Shown: one piece after another, positions 1 to 5,206 of the stretch
How positions within the stretch are numbered: position 1 is the stretch's first letter
Layout: every line of letters begins with the position of its first letter
Assembly (NCBI GenBank): GCA_019414545.1
Contig: DXLV01000027.1
Coordinates: forward strand, 1 to 7,790
DNA length: 7,790 nt
DNA from: Collinsella sp.
GTDB lineage: Bacteria; Actinomycetota; Coriobacteriia; Coriobacteriales; Coriobacteriaceae
Direction: 5' to 3'
Made by a program: the position numbers and the translations under genes
Notes under the pieces: model-generated
Database searches by the model: none
The model's input: the letters and a program-made list of their open reading frames with translations, nothing else
What the model was told of the DNA's origin: nothing

Positions 1-705
1 CTCCTGGGGCGTAAGCCGTGCCGTCTCGATCAGGTCGGGACGCCAGCGGCAAGTGCGCTCGATGGCATTCTTACGGCGCCAGGCATCGACCTTGGCATGG
101 TCACCGCTCACGAGCACCGGCGGCACGCCCTCGCCGTTGAATTCAGCAGGGCGAGTGTACTGCGCATACTCGAGCAGGCCTCCGTCCTCGGCGGTCGAGA
201 ACGACTCGTCGACGTTGCTCATCTCGTCACCAAGGGCGCCGGGAATCAGGCGTACGACAGCATCGGCAACGACCATAGCGGGAAGCTCGCCGCCCGTGAG
301 CACGTAATCGCCGATCGACAGGCGCTCGTCGGCATACGCATAGGCACGCTCGTCGACACCCTCGTAACGGCTGCACACAAACAGCAAGCGCTCGCTTTTG
401 AGCAGGCGCTCGGCCACATGCTGTGTAAAGGGCTCGCCACAGGGGGTAAAAAACACCACGGTGGGCTTAGGACCCTCGGAGCTAATAGCCTCGATGGCCT
501 CGGCAATAGGCTCGACCTTCATGAGCATGCCCTGCCCGCCGCCGTACGGCTCGTCATCGACGGTACGATGGCGGTCGTGCGTCCAGTCGCGCAGGTTATA
601 CGCCTTAAAATCAAAAAGGCCGGCCTTGCGGGCGCGGCCCAAAATCGATGTGGACATGACGGGCTCAAACATCTCGGGAAAGACCGAAAGGGTCTCAATC
701 AGCAT
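1..705 (-). CDS. trmD: tRNA (guanine-37-N1)-methyltransferase TrmD, 3' end beyond window
   Basis: TrmD uses S-adenosylmethionine to methylate N1 of G37, next to the anticodon of tRNAs reading CNN/GNN-type codons, which prevents +1 frameshifting. The frame is open for 235 codons from ATG at 705 to the left edge with no stop, so only the last few residues are probably missing (the family usually has about 230-250). Visible motifs are the N-terminal VFPEMF, the tRNA/SAM region DDEPYGGGQGM (51-61), the trefoil-knot SAM-binding segments CSRYEGVDER (111-120) and LSIGDYVLTGGELPAM (129-144), then YTRP (183-186) and PPVLVSGDH (195-203). The expected catalytic Asp (EDSF in many homologues) reads DESF here (166-169). 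A GGGAGG Shine-Dalgarno with 6-nt spacing fixes the start; it overlaps the stop region of rimM. This is the last visible gene of the rpsP-KH-rimM-trmD operon; rplS would be expected next but lies outside the window. Confidence 0.97.
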   Translation of the reverse strand, partial: MLIETLSVFPEMFEPVMSTSILGRARKAGLFDFKAYNLRDWTHDRHRTVDDEPYGGGQGMLMKVEPIAEAIEAISSEGPKPTVVFFTPCGEPFTQHVAERLLKSERLLFVCSRYEGVDERAYAYADERLSIGDYVLTGGELPAMVVADAVVRLIPGALGDEMSNVDESFSTAEDGGLLEYAQYTRPAEFNGEGVPPVLVSGDHAKVDAWRRKNAIERTCRWRPDLIETARLTPQE

Positions 706-715
706 GTTGTCCTCC

Positions 716-1237
716 CTACTTGTCCATATCGATCAGGCCGTCCATAACGTGGACGAAAATTGTTCCTGTGTCGGGAAGATCGAGCACAACCTGCTCGATC
801 ACGGGAATCAGTACCTCGCCGTACCGATCACCCTCGACAACCCAAACATCGTTAGCGGGCGTCGACATGATCTCGACGATCGTGCCGAGCGAACCGAAGC
901 GCTCGTCGACCACCTCGCGACCCATCAGGTCGGTATAGGCGGCGTCGAGTGAATCGAGCTCAAAATCGTCACGATTTGCCAACACATAGCATCCCGTGAT
1001 GCCCTCGGCGGCCGTCAAGTCGTCAATGCCCTCAAACGAGACCAGATCGCCATCGCCCGTATCGGTGACGGACACGACCGTGCAAAAGCGGTCGCGCTTG
1101 AGCGCCGGCGGCGTCAGGGCGACGCGCATACCCGGCTCTAATACAGAAGGAAGCCCCCGCAGCGGCTGCGCGAGGACCTCCCCCTTCCTTCCGTGCGGCT
1201 TGACCACACGGGCGATGTTTTTGTACTGGGACCTCAA
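716..1237 (-). CDS. rimM: Ribosome maturation factor RimM (16S rRNA processing)
   Basis: RimM binds S19 in the pre-30S particle and helps mature the 3' domain of 16S rRNA. The 173-residue product has the usual family length. The N-terminal RimM beta-barrel spans about residues 7-88, opening with IARVVKPHGRKGEV (8-21), the family's signature start. A PRC-barrel follows at about 103-165, with DLMGREVVDERFG (103-115) and NDVWVVEG (129-136) leading to LIPVIEQVV (143-151). The start is TTG at 1237; no ATG or GTG placed to retain the KPHG motif is available upstream before the KH-gene stop, which is only 4 nt away. The Shine-Dalgarno is weak, and the TTG lies in the loop of a hairpin (1229-1242), so translation probably depends on ribosomes finishing the KH gene. 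The TAG stop sits 10 nt before the trmD start and abuts trmD's Shine-Dalgarno. Confidence 0.97.
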   Translation of the reverse strand: MRSQYKNIARVVKPHGRKGEVLAQPLRGLPSVLEPGMRVALTPPALKRDRFCTVVSVTDTGDGDLVSFEGIDDLTAAEGITGCYVLANRDDFELDSLDAAYTDLMGREVVDERFGSLGTIVEIMSTPANDVWVVEGDRYGEVLIPVIEQVVLDLPDTGTIFVHVMDGLIDMDK

Positions 1238-1250
1238 GGTCCTAGCCCAG
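1226..1250 (-). promoter_or_regulatory. Hairpin enclosing the rimM start codon
   Basis: On the minus strand GGACC (1242-1238) and GGTCC (1233-1229) can pair around a TTGA tetraloop (1237-1234), and the first three loop bases are the rimM TTG start codon. An alternative longer pairing uses CTGGG (1250-1246) with CCCAG (1230-1226) around a shorter inner ACCT/AGGT stem. The KH-gene TAG stop (1244-1242) touches the base of the stem, so a terminating ribosome would open it. I infer a translational-coupling element that keeps RimM below S16; the pairing is seen directly, the function is not. Confidence 0.55.
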
Positions 1251-1526
1251 AACCTCTACCTCGACAGCAGTGTCGAGGCGAGCGGCCAGTGCACGGGCGA
1301 GCGTGCGAATGGCCTTGATGGTACGGCCACGACGGCCGATGACCTTAGCGACGTCATCCTCGGCGACAGAAACCTCAATCGTAGAGGCGTCATCACCATC
1401 AATGACCTCAAGGCTCACGGAATCCGGGTCGTCGACGATCTGAACAACGAGATATTCGACGAGATCGGCGATGCGATCTGAGAGCATTGCCTCACCCTCG
1501 AGCTGTGCAGCGTCAACCTCAGGCAC
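1242..1526 (-). CDS. khpA: KH-domain RNA-binding protein (KhpA / YlqC family)
   Basis: This is a small single-KH-domain protein of the family encoded between rpsP and rimM in Gram-positive bacteria. KhpA binds RNA, often with KhpB/Jag, and has been tied to cell elongation and division and to small-RNA function. The KH core contains the RNA-contacting GxxG loop as IGRRGRT (63-69), followed by the helix KAIRTLARALAARL (71-84). The preceding segment LVEYLVVQIVDDPDSV (22-37) matches the typical start of the fold. The chosen start is GTG at 1526, with a GAGGAG Shine-Dalgarno made from the last codons of rpsP and a 6-nt spacer, giving 94 residues. An in-frame ATG at 1487 also has purine-rich sequence upstream and would give an 81-residue protein closer to the family's usual 75-85, so the start is uncertain. 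The gap to rpsP is 3 nt and to rimM 4 nt, indicating a translationally coupled operon. Confidence 0.93.
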   Translation of the reverse strand: MPEVDAAQLEGEAMLSDRIADLVEYLVVQIVDDPDSVSLEVIDGDDASTIEVSVAEDDVAKVIGRRGRTIKAIRTLARALAARLDTAVEVEVLG

Positions 1527-1529
1527 GAT

Positions 1530-1871
1530 TTACTCCTCGGCGCCCTCAGCGGCCTCAGCGGCAGCCTTAGCGGCCTCGGCCTCTTTGGCGAGCTGCTTCT
1601 TGGACTTCTTGACGACGGTCTCGGTCTTCTCGCCCTCGTTGGCGGCCTTGACCAGAGCGGCGACGGCGTCGGTGAGCTGAGCGCCCTTGGACTGCCAGTC
1701 GGCGATCTTCTCGAGGTCGAGGTTGATGGTCTTGGGGGCGGTCATCGGGTTGTAGCGGCCAACCTCCTCGATGATACGACCGTCACGCGGGGCGCGGGAA
1801 TCGGCGACGACGACACGGTAGTACGGACGCTTCTTAGCGCCGTGACGAGCAAGGCGAATCTTGACTGCCAA
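1530..1871 (-). CDS. rpsP: 30S ribosomal protein S16 (bS16)
   Basis: bS16 is a primary 5'-domain 16S rRNA-binding protein needed for ordered 30S assembly. The N-terminus AVKIRLARHGAKKRPYYRVV and the block SRAPRDGRIIEEVGRYNP (25-42) are diagnostic. The frame stays open to 1907, but the family always begins M-A/V-V-K-I-R, so the start is TTG at 1871, preceded by GGAGGAG with a 6-nt spacer. This gives 113 residues. The conserved fold ends around residue 80, and the remaining roughly 35 residues form a Lys/Glu/Ala-rich tail (KKSKKQLAKEAEAAKAAAEA and onward), a common addition in actinobacterial S16. It is the first gene of a four-gene unit with khpA, rimM and trmD. Two candidate promoters and a small leader hairpin lie in the 200 bp upstream. 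A TTG start on a highly expressed ribosomal protein is notable. Confidence 0.97.
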   Translation of the reverse strand: MAVKIRLARHGAKKRPYYRVVVADSRAPRDGRIIEEVGRYNPMTAPKTINLDLEKIADWQSKGAQLTDAVAALVKAANEGEKTETVVKKSKKQLAKEAEAAKAAAEAAEGAEE

Positions 1872-1890
1872 AGGAAACTCCTCCAACCAA

Positions 1891-1905
1891 GCAGCTTTAG
1901 GCTGC
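1891..1905 (-). promoter_or_regulatory. Leader hairpin upstream of rpsP
   Basis: A perfect 5-bp stem, GCAGC with GCTGC around a 5-nt CTAAA loop, lies in the untranslated leader of rpsP, about 6 nt upstream of the GGAGGAG Shine-Dalgarno (1884-1878). It may influence ribosome access or be part of a longer S16 leader structure. No T-tract follows, so it is not a terminator. Conservation has not been tested. Confidence 0.35.
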
Positions 1906-1927
1906 AACTACAAACAAACAGTTGAAC

Positions 1928-1956
1928 ATAATACGCCATCGACGCGGGCAGGTGAA
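1928..1956 (-). promoter_or_regulatory. Candidate proximal promoter of the rpsP operon
   Basis: The -35-like TTCACC (1956-1951) and -10 TATTAT (1933-1928) are separated by exactly 17 bp. The -10 matches 5 of 6 consensus positions and the -35 matches 4 of 6. Transcription would begin near 1921 and give a leader of about 50 nt containing the GCAGC/GCTGC hairpin. Confidence 0.45.
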
Positions 1957-2000
1957 GTCCGTGAGACCAACTTCTTCGGTGTAGTCGAGGGCAAATCCAT

Positions 2001-2028
2001 ATCTTAGACAAGAATTCGGGATTTGCAA
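2001..2028 (-). promoter_or_regulatory. Candidate distal promoter of the rpsP operon
   Basis: TTGCAA (2028-2023) and TAAGAT (2006-2001) are spaced by 16 bp, each with 4 of 6 consensus bases. A start near 1994 would give a leader of about 120 nt before rpsP. It could act in tandem with the proximal promoter at 1928-1956; multiple promoters are common for ribosomal-protein operons. The evidence is sequence resemblance only. Confidence 0.35.
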
Positions 2029-2060
2029 GCACATCCACGCACCCCACATGAGCTGCGCGG

Positions 2061-2066
2061 TATACT
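2061..2066 (+). promoter_or_regulatory. Candidate -10 element of dinB (leaderless start)
   Basis: TATACT (5 of 6 to the sigma-70 -10 consensus) ends 6 nt before the dinB ATG, so a transcript starting 7 nt downstream would begin on the A of the start codon at 2073. No Shine-Dalgarno-like purine run precedes the ATG. No good -35 is found at 16-18 bp (the bases around 2037-2043 do not match). A leaderless mRNA, as is frequent in Actinomycetota, is the simplest reading. Confidence 0.45.
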
Positions 2067-2072
2067 CATGCC

Positions 2073-3326
2073 ATGAAAAGACGCGAACATACATACGGTT
2101 ATGAAGATGCTGCGGGCGTCACGCCGCCGCCCTGGACGGGGCCGGCGGTGGGCCTCATGGATCTCGATGCGTTTTTTGCGAGCGTGGAAATGCTCGACCA
2201 TCCCGAGTGGCGCGGCAAGCCACTCATCGTGGGTGGCGATGCCGATTCCCGCGGCGTTGTGTCCACCTGCTCATACGAGGCGCGTCGCTTTGGCGTGCAC
2301 TCCGCCATGCCCTCGGCCGAGGCACGGCGCCTCTGTCCGCAGGCCATTTGGACGCATGGGCACTTTGATCGCTACCGCGAGGTGAGCGCGCAGGTCATGG
2401 CGATTCTTGCCGAGGAGACGCCGCGCGTTGAGCGCGTATCCATCGACGAAGCCTTTATCGATATCACACCGGGTCGCTTTGCGCCCGAGGACCCACTGCT
2501 GGTTGCACGGCGTATAAGCGACCGTGTGGCAGCGCTGGGAGTGACGTGCTCCATTGGCGTGGGCTGCAACAAGACGGTCGCAAAGATCGCAAGCGAGCGG
2601 GATAAGCCGTTTGGGCTGACCATCGTGCGCCCCGGAACCGAGCAGCGCTTTTTGACCGCGCTGCCGGTATCTGCCATGAGCGGCATCGGGCGCTCGGCCG
2701 AGGAGCGACTGCGCCGTATGCGCATCTACACGCTCGGCGAGCTGTCACGCGCGCCGGAATCCACCTTGGCCTCTATTTTTGGCGTCAACGGCGAACGTAT
2801 GCGTCAGCGTGCGCTGGGACTCGAGGTTTCCGAAGTCACGAGTCTGGACGAGGAACGCGAGGTTAAATCGGTGAGCAATGAACGCACCTTTGCTAAAGAT
2901 TTGACTGAGCGTGGGGATATTGAGGCGGCGATTGCGCTGTTGGGAGAGTCAGTGGGACGCCGCCTGCGCCGTCAGAGACTAACGGGCGCCACGGTGACGC
3001 TCAAGCTCAAGTATTCGTATGGAAACGGTCGCTCGGCACAGCGCCGGCTGCCTCATCCGACCGACGATGAGAACATCTTCGTGGCGGTTGCACTCGAACT
3101 GCTCGACAACATCTGGCAGGATGGCATGCATGTTCGCTTAGCGGGCATCGGCATGAGCGACTTCGACCACCAAGGCGGCATCCAGACTGACCTGTTCTGC
3201 GAGATCGATGACCGCGGAGCCCAATCCAGCGACCGCCGCGACCTCTCCGTCGCCATCGACGCCGTCCGAGACAAATTCGGCGACACCGCCCTTTCCTTCG
3301 GCCGCCAATCCCGCTTCAACGATTAA
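2073..3326 (+). CDS. dinB: DNA polymerase IV (Y-family, DinB)
   Basis: DinB is a low-fidelity translesion polymerase that bypasses damaged or mispaired template and works at the sliding clamp. The 417-residue product is full length for actinobacterial DinB. The palm carries the metal-binding Asp in LMDLDAFFASVE (28-39; D30, steric-gate F35) and the catalytic pair in SIDEAFIDIT (123-132; D125, E126). STCSYEARRFGV (64-75) matches the finger motif and SIGVGCNKTVAKIASERDKP (160-179) the conserved palm/thumb motif. A helix-hairpin-helix lies near SGIGRSAEERL (203-213), and the little-finger domain covers about 260-368. QTDLF (371-375) is a beta-clamp-binding motif. The chosen ATG gives about 22 residues more than E. 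coli DinB before the first catalytic Asp; GTG at 2148 is an alternative start. It is divergent from rpsP and convergent with rsfS, and alone in its transcription unit. No recognisable LexA box is seen upstream. Confidence 0.97.
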   Translation: MKRREHTYGYEDAAGVTPPPWTGPAVGLMDLDAFFASVEMLDHPEWRGKPLIVGGDADSRGVVSTCSYEARRFGVHSAMPSAEARRLCPQAIWTHGHFDRYREVSAQVMAILAEETPRVERVSIDEAFIDITPGRFAPEDPLLVARRISDRVAALGVTCSIGVGCNKTVAKIASERDKPFGLTIVRPGTEQRFLTALPVSAMSGIGRSAEERLRRMRIYTLGELSRAPESTLASIFGVNGERMRQRALGLEVSEVTSLDEEREVKSVSNERTFAKDLTERGDIEAAIALLGESVGRRLRRQRLTGATVTLKLKYSYGNGRSAQRRLPHPTDDENIFVAVALELLDNIWQDGMHVRLAGIGMSDFDHQGGIQTDLFCEIDDRGAQSSDRRDLSVAIDAVRDKFGDTALSFGRQSRFND

Positions 3327-3338
3327 CCGCCTTTGGGC

Positions 3339-3381
3339 AAAAAGAAAGCCGGGCAGGTGCGGAAAACCGCAACTGCCCGGC
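3339..3381 (-). terminator. Rho-independent terminator of the rplU/obgE-rsfS cluster
   Basis: The minus strand reads a 9-bp GC-rich stem (GCCGGGCAG pairing with CTGCCCGGC; 3381-3373 with 3356-3348), one mismatch, a further 5-bp stem TGCGG/CCGCA and a 4-nt loop. The tail TTTCTTTTT (3347-3339) follows immediately. This is a textbook intrinsic terminator about 40 nt after the rsfS stop. On the plus strand no T-run follows the stem, so it is not a clear terminator for dinB, whose stop is 21 nt before the stem. Confidence 0.93.
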
Positions 3382-3421
3382 GATATGCGTGAGGGTAGCT
3401 AACCCCGTCTCAAATGAGCTA

Positions 3422-3877
3422 CTAGAGGAGGTTGAGGGGGAGCTGGGGGGCGTCTCCCCAGAGCTTTTCGAGACGGTAGAAGTCGCGCGCCTCGGGAGTG
3501 AAGACGTGGACGACAACCGAACCATAGTCCATGAGCATCCAGGTCTTCTGCTCGCGACCCTCGATGGAGAACGGGTGCTCGCCGCAAGCCTCGGCGACCT
3601 TCTCCTCGATCTCGTCGACGATAGAATCGACCTGGCGGTTGTTGGTACCGGTGGCAAGCACAAAGTAGTCGCATACGTCGGAAAGCTCGGTCAGGTCGAG
3701 CACCTGAACGTCCTCGCCCTTCTTGTCGTAGGCGGCCTGCGCGGCGGCGCGGGCGACATCCTCGGCGGCGACACCGCTCGCAGACAGCGAGGCGGCAGTG
3801 CGGTCGGACGTGGCGACGAAGCTCTTGTGCTCCACACCTTCAAGAATCTGCTCGTCGGTCATGGTCTCGTCGGCCAT
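3422..3877 (-). CDS. rsfS: Ribosomal silencing factor RsfS (Iojap/YbeB family)
   Basis: RsfS binds L14 on the 50S subunit and blocks joining with 30S, saving energy in stationary phase or starvation. The 151-residue product contains the complete family domain from about residue 38: AAYDKKGEDVQVLDLTELSD (48-67), then DYFVLATGTNNRQV (70-83), then IEGREQKTWMLMDYGSVVVH (104-123) and the closing VFTPEARDFYRLEKLWGDAP (124-143). The typical family length is 105-130; here about 35 extra residues, rich in Asp, Glu, Ala and Ser, precede the domain. ATG at 3877 has AGAGGT with a 5-nt spacer, so the extension is probably translated; a second ATG at 3862 would shorten it by only five residues. It lies 27 nt after yqeK and is the last gene before the strong terminator at 3339-3381. 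Confidence 0.96.
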   Translation of the reverse strand: MADETMTDEQILEGVEHKSFVATSDRTAASLSASGVAAEDVARAAAQAAYDKKGEDVQVLDLTELSDVCDYFVLATGTNNRQVDSIVDEIEEKVAEACGEHPFSIEGREQKTWMLMDYGSVVVHVFTPEARDFYRLEKLWGDAPQLPLNLL

Positions 3878-3904
3878 GGAATACCTCTTTCTAGACAGCC
3901 CGAG

Positions 3905-4513
3905 CTAGCGCAGCTGGGCGTAATGGTTGTAAATCGAAATAGCCGTGGGATAAAGATAGCGCCCGGACTGAATCACATAGACCAGACCCTGCGCAAAACA
4001 GGAGAAGAACAACTCGTCGAGCGTCGACTCCCCCACCATCTTGCGCAGCGCATGTGCATAGTCGCCGTGGCGGTTGGGCTCGATGGCATCGGCCACAAAG
4101 ACCACCATATCGAGCGGCGTCATGTCGCAGGCACCCACGGTGTGACGGTCGACAGCCTGGAAAACGGCCGGCGACAGCTCGGGAAAAAGCTGCGGAAGCT
4201 CATAGGCGGCAACAGGGCCATGCAAAAGCGGCGTCGCGGCGGAAGGAGAGCCGGCAATCTTAATGCCGTAATGCAGAGCGCGCGTGACCAGCTCGTCGTC
4301 GGAGAGCACTTTGTCCCAGTCGTGGATCAGGCCGGCGGCAGCGGCATCAAAGCGGTCAACGCCGTAGACCTCGGCCAGATGAAGTGCGGTTTTGGCAACA
4401 CCCAGCGAATGCACATAGCGCTTGCGCTTATCCTTCATGCGAACATCGAGCAGCTCTTGAATGCGCTTGAGCAGCGCGCGCTCATCGCCCTCAAACTGAT
4501 CCTCTACCGACAA
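3905..4513 (-). CDS. yqeK: HD-domain Ap4A hydrolase (YqeK family)
   Basis: YqeK-type HD proteins cleave diadenosine tetraphosphate symmetrically to two ADP and are fused or adjacent to nadD in many Gram-positive bacteria. Motifs match the family: RYVHSLGVAKTA (32-43; H35), the HD pair with following lysine in GLIHDWDKVL (61-70; H64, D65, K68), LLHGPVAAYEL (96-106; H98), DRHTVGACDMTPLD (122-135; H124) and VFVADAIEPNR (138-148; D142). These supply the expected metal ligands. At 202 residues it is close to the Bacillus relative (about 186). The start is TTG at 4513, preceded by GGGGGT with a 5-nt spacer. An ATG overlapping the nadD stop at 4526 is out of frame. The first in-frame ATG (residue 25) would leave very little before the first His motif. 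The catalytic assignment follows from family knowledge, not from a test here. Confidence 0.93.
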   Translation of the reverse strand: MSVEDQFEGDERALLKRIQELLDVRMKDKRKRYVHSLGVAKTALHLAEVYGVDRFDAAAAGLIHDWDKVLSDDELVTRALHYGIKIAGSPSAATPLLHGPVAAYELPQLFPELSPAVFQAVDRHTVGACDMTPLDMVVFVADAIEPNRHGDYAHALRKMVGESTLDELFFSCFAQGLVYVIQSGRYLYPTAISIYNHYAQLR

Positions 4514-4525
4514 CGTAGACCCCCA

Positions 4526-5203
4526 TCACTCAAAATCTTCTTGGCCCAAATCGGCATATAGCCTGCGTTTACGAATGTAGCCGAGCACGGACTCGCTCGT
4601 AAGATAGCGCACGCTCATACCGCGAGCAACTCGCTTACGAATGTTCGTCGAGCTGATCGCCAGCGCCGGAATCTGAATATAGCGCACGTCGAACGGCAGC
4701 CCCGACTCTTTGATTCGGGCACGCGCCGTATCGATATCAAAGCCCGGTCGTGTCGCCGCAATAAAGGTAGCAAGCTCAGCGATTCGCTCGGCATCATGCC
4801 AGGTAACAATATCGATAATCGCGTCGGCGCCCGTAATGAAGTAGAGCTTTACCTGCGGCGGGTAAAAGTCGCGAAGGGCATGAAGCGTATCAGCCGTATA
4901 GGTTACGCCCGGACGGTCGATCTCGAACCGGCTCGCCAAAAAGGCCGGGTTCGCGGCGGTGGCGAGAACCGTCATGGCATAACGGTCCTCGGCAGGCGTC
5001 ACCGGCTTGTCAAGCTTAAAGGCAGGCGTGCCCGCCGGCATAAAGAGCACGGCATCCAAGTCGAGGGACTCGCGCGCCTGCTCAGCGGTCACCAGGTGTC
5101 CGTAATGGATGGGATCAAAGGTGCCACCCATAATGCCAAGCCTAAACTCCTGCCCGTCCTCTAGAGGAAGCTCGGGCAGACCGATTCCACCGCGCGGCGA
5201 CAT
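4526..5203 (-). CDS. nadD: Nicotinate-nucleotide adenylyltransferase NadD
   Basis: NadD transfers AMP from ATP to nicotinate mononucleotide, making deamido-NAD in the NAD synthesis pathway. The nucleotidyltransferase signature GGTFDPIHYGHL (26-37; the H33 and H36 of the HxGH motif) and the C-terminal ISSTNIRKR (183-191) are intact. FMPAGTPAFK (54-63) and YFITGADAIIDIVTWHD (121-137) match the substrate-binding blocks. The product has 225 residues, slightly long because about 20 residues precede the first beta strand. The ATG at 5203 is retained because the next in-frame start (residue 25) would delete that strand (FRLGIMGG) and no GTG or TTG lies between. The start is 3 nt after the obgE stop and the gene ends 12 nt before yqeK, so the three genes are almost certainly co-transcribed. 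Confidence 0.96.
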   Translation of the reverse strand: MSPRGGIGLPELPLEDGQEFRLGIMGGTFDPIHYGHLVTAEQARESLDLDAVLFMPAGTPAFKLDKPVTPAEDRYAMTVLATAANPAFLASRFEIDRPGVTYTADTLHALRDFYPPQVKLYFITGADAIIDIVTWHDAERIAELATFIAATRPGFDIDTARARIKESGLPFDVRYIQIPALAISSTNIRKRVARGMSVRYLTSESVLGYIRKRRLYADLGQEDFE

Positions 5204-5206
5204 GGC

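Noticed and set aside
97..747. Plus-strand open frame of 216 codons opposite trmD
   Set aside because: Antisense shadow; the minus strand encodes an unmistakable TrmD here.
1872..1907. rpsP starting at the far upstream in-frame codon (1907)
   Set aside because: This would add 12 residues that include the Shine-Dalgarno of the family-correct TTG start at 1871.
2082..2099. Possible SOS (LexA) box at GAAC...GGTT near the dinB start
   Set aside because: The half-sites are not spaced as in the Gram-positive CGAAC-N4-GTTCG box and the element lies inside the coding region.
1897..2201. Small minus-strand frames across the dinB-rpsP intergenic region
   Set aside because: No Shine-Dalgarno, no conserved motif, and they overlap promoter-like sequences and the 5' end of dinB.
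3389..4561. Long plus-strand open frame of 390 codons opposite rsfS and yqeK
   Set aside because: It lies wholly antisense to two clearly conserved genes, has no recognisable domain, and long antisense frames are expected from the codon bias of GC-rich genes.
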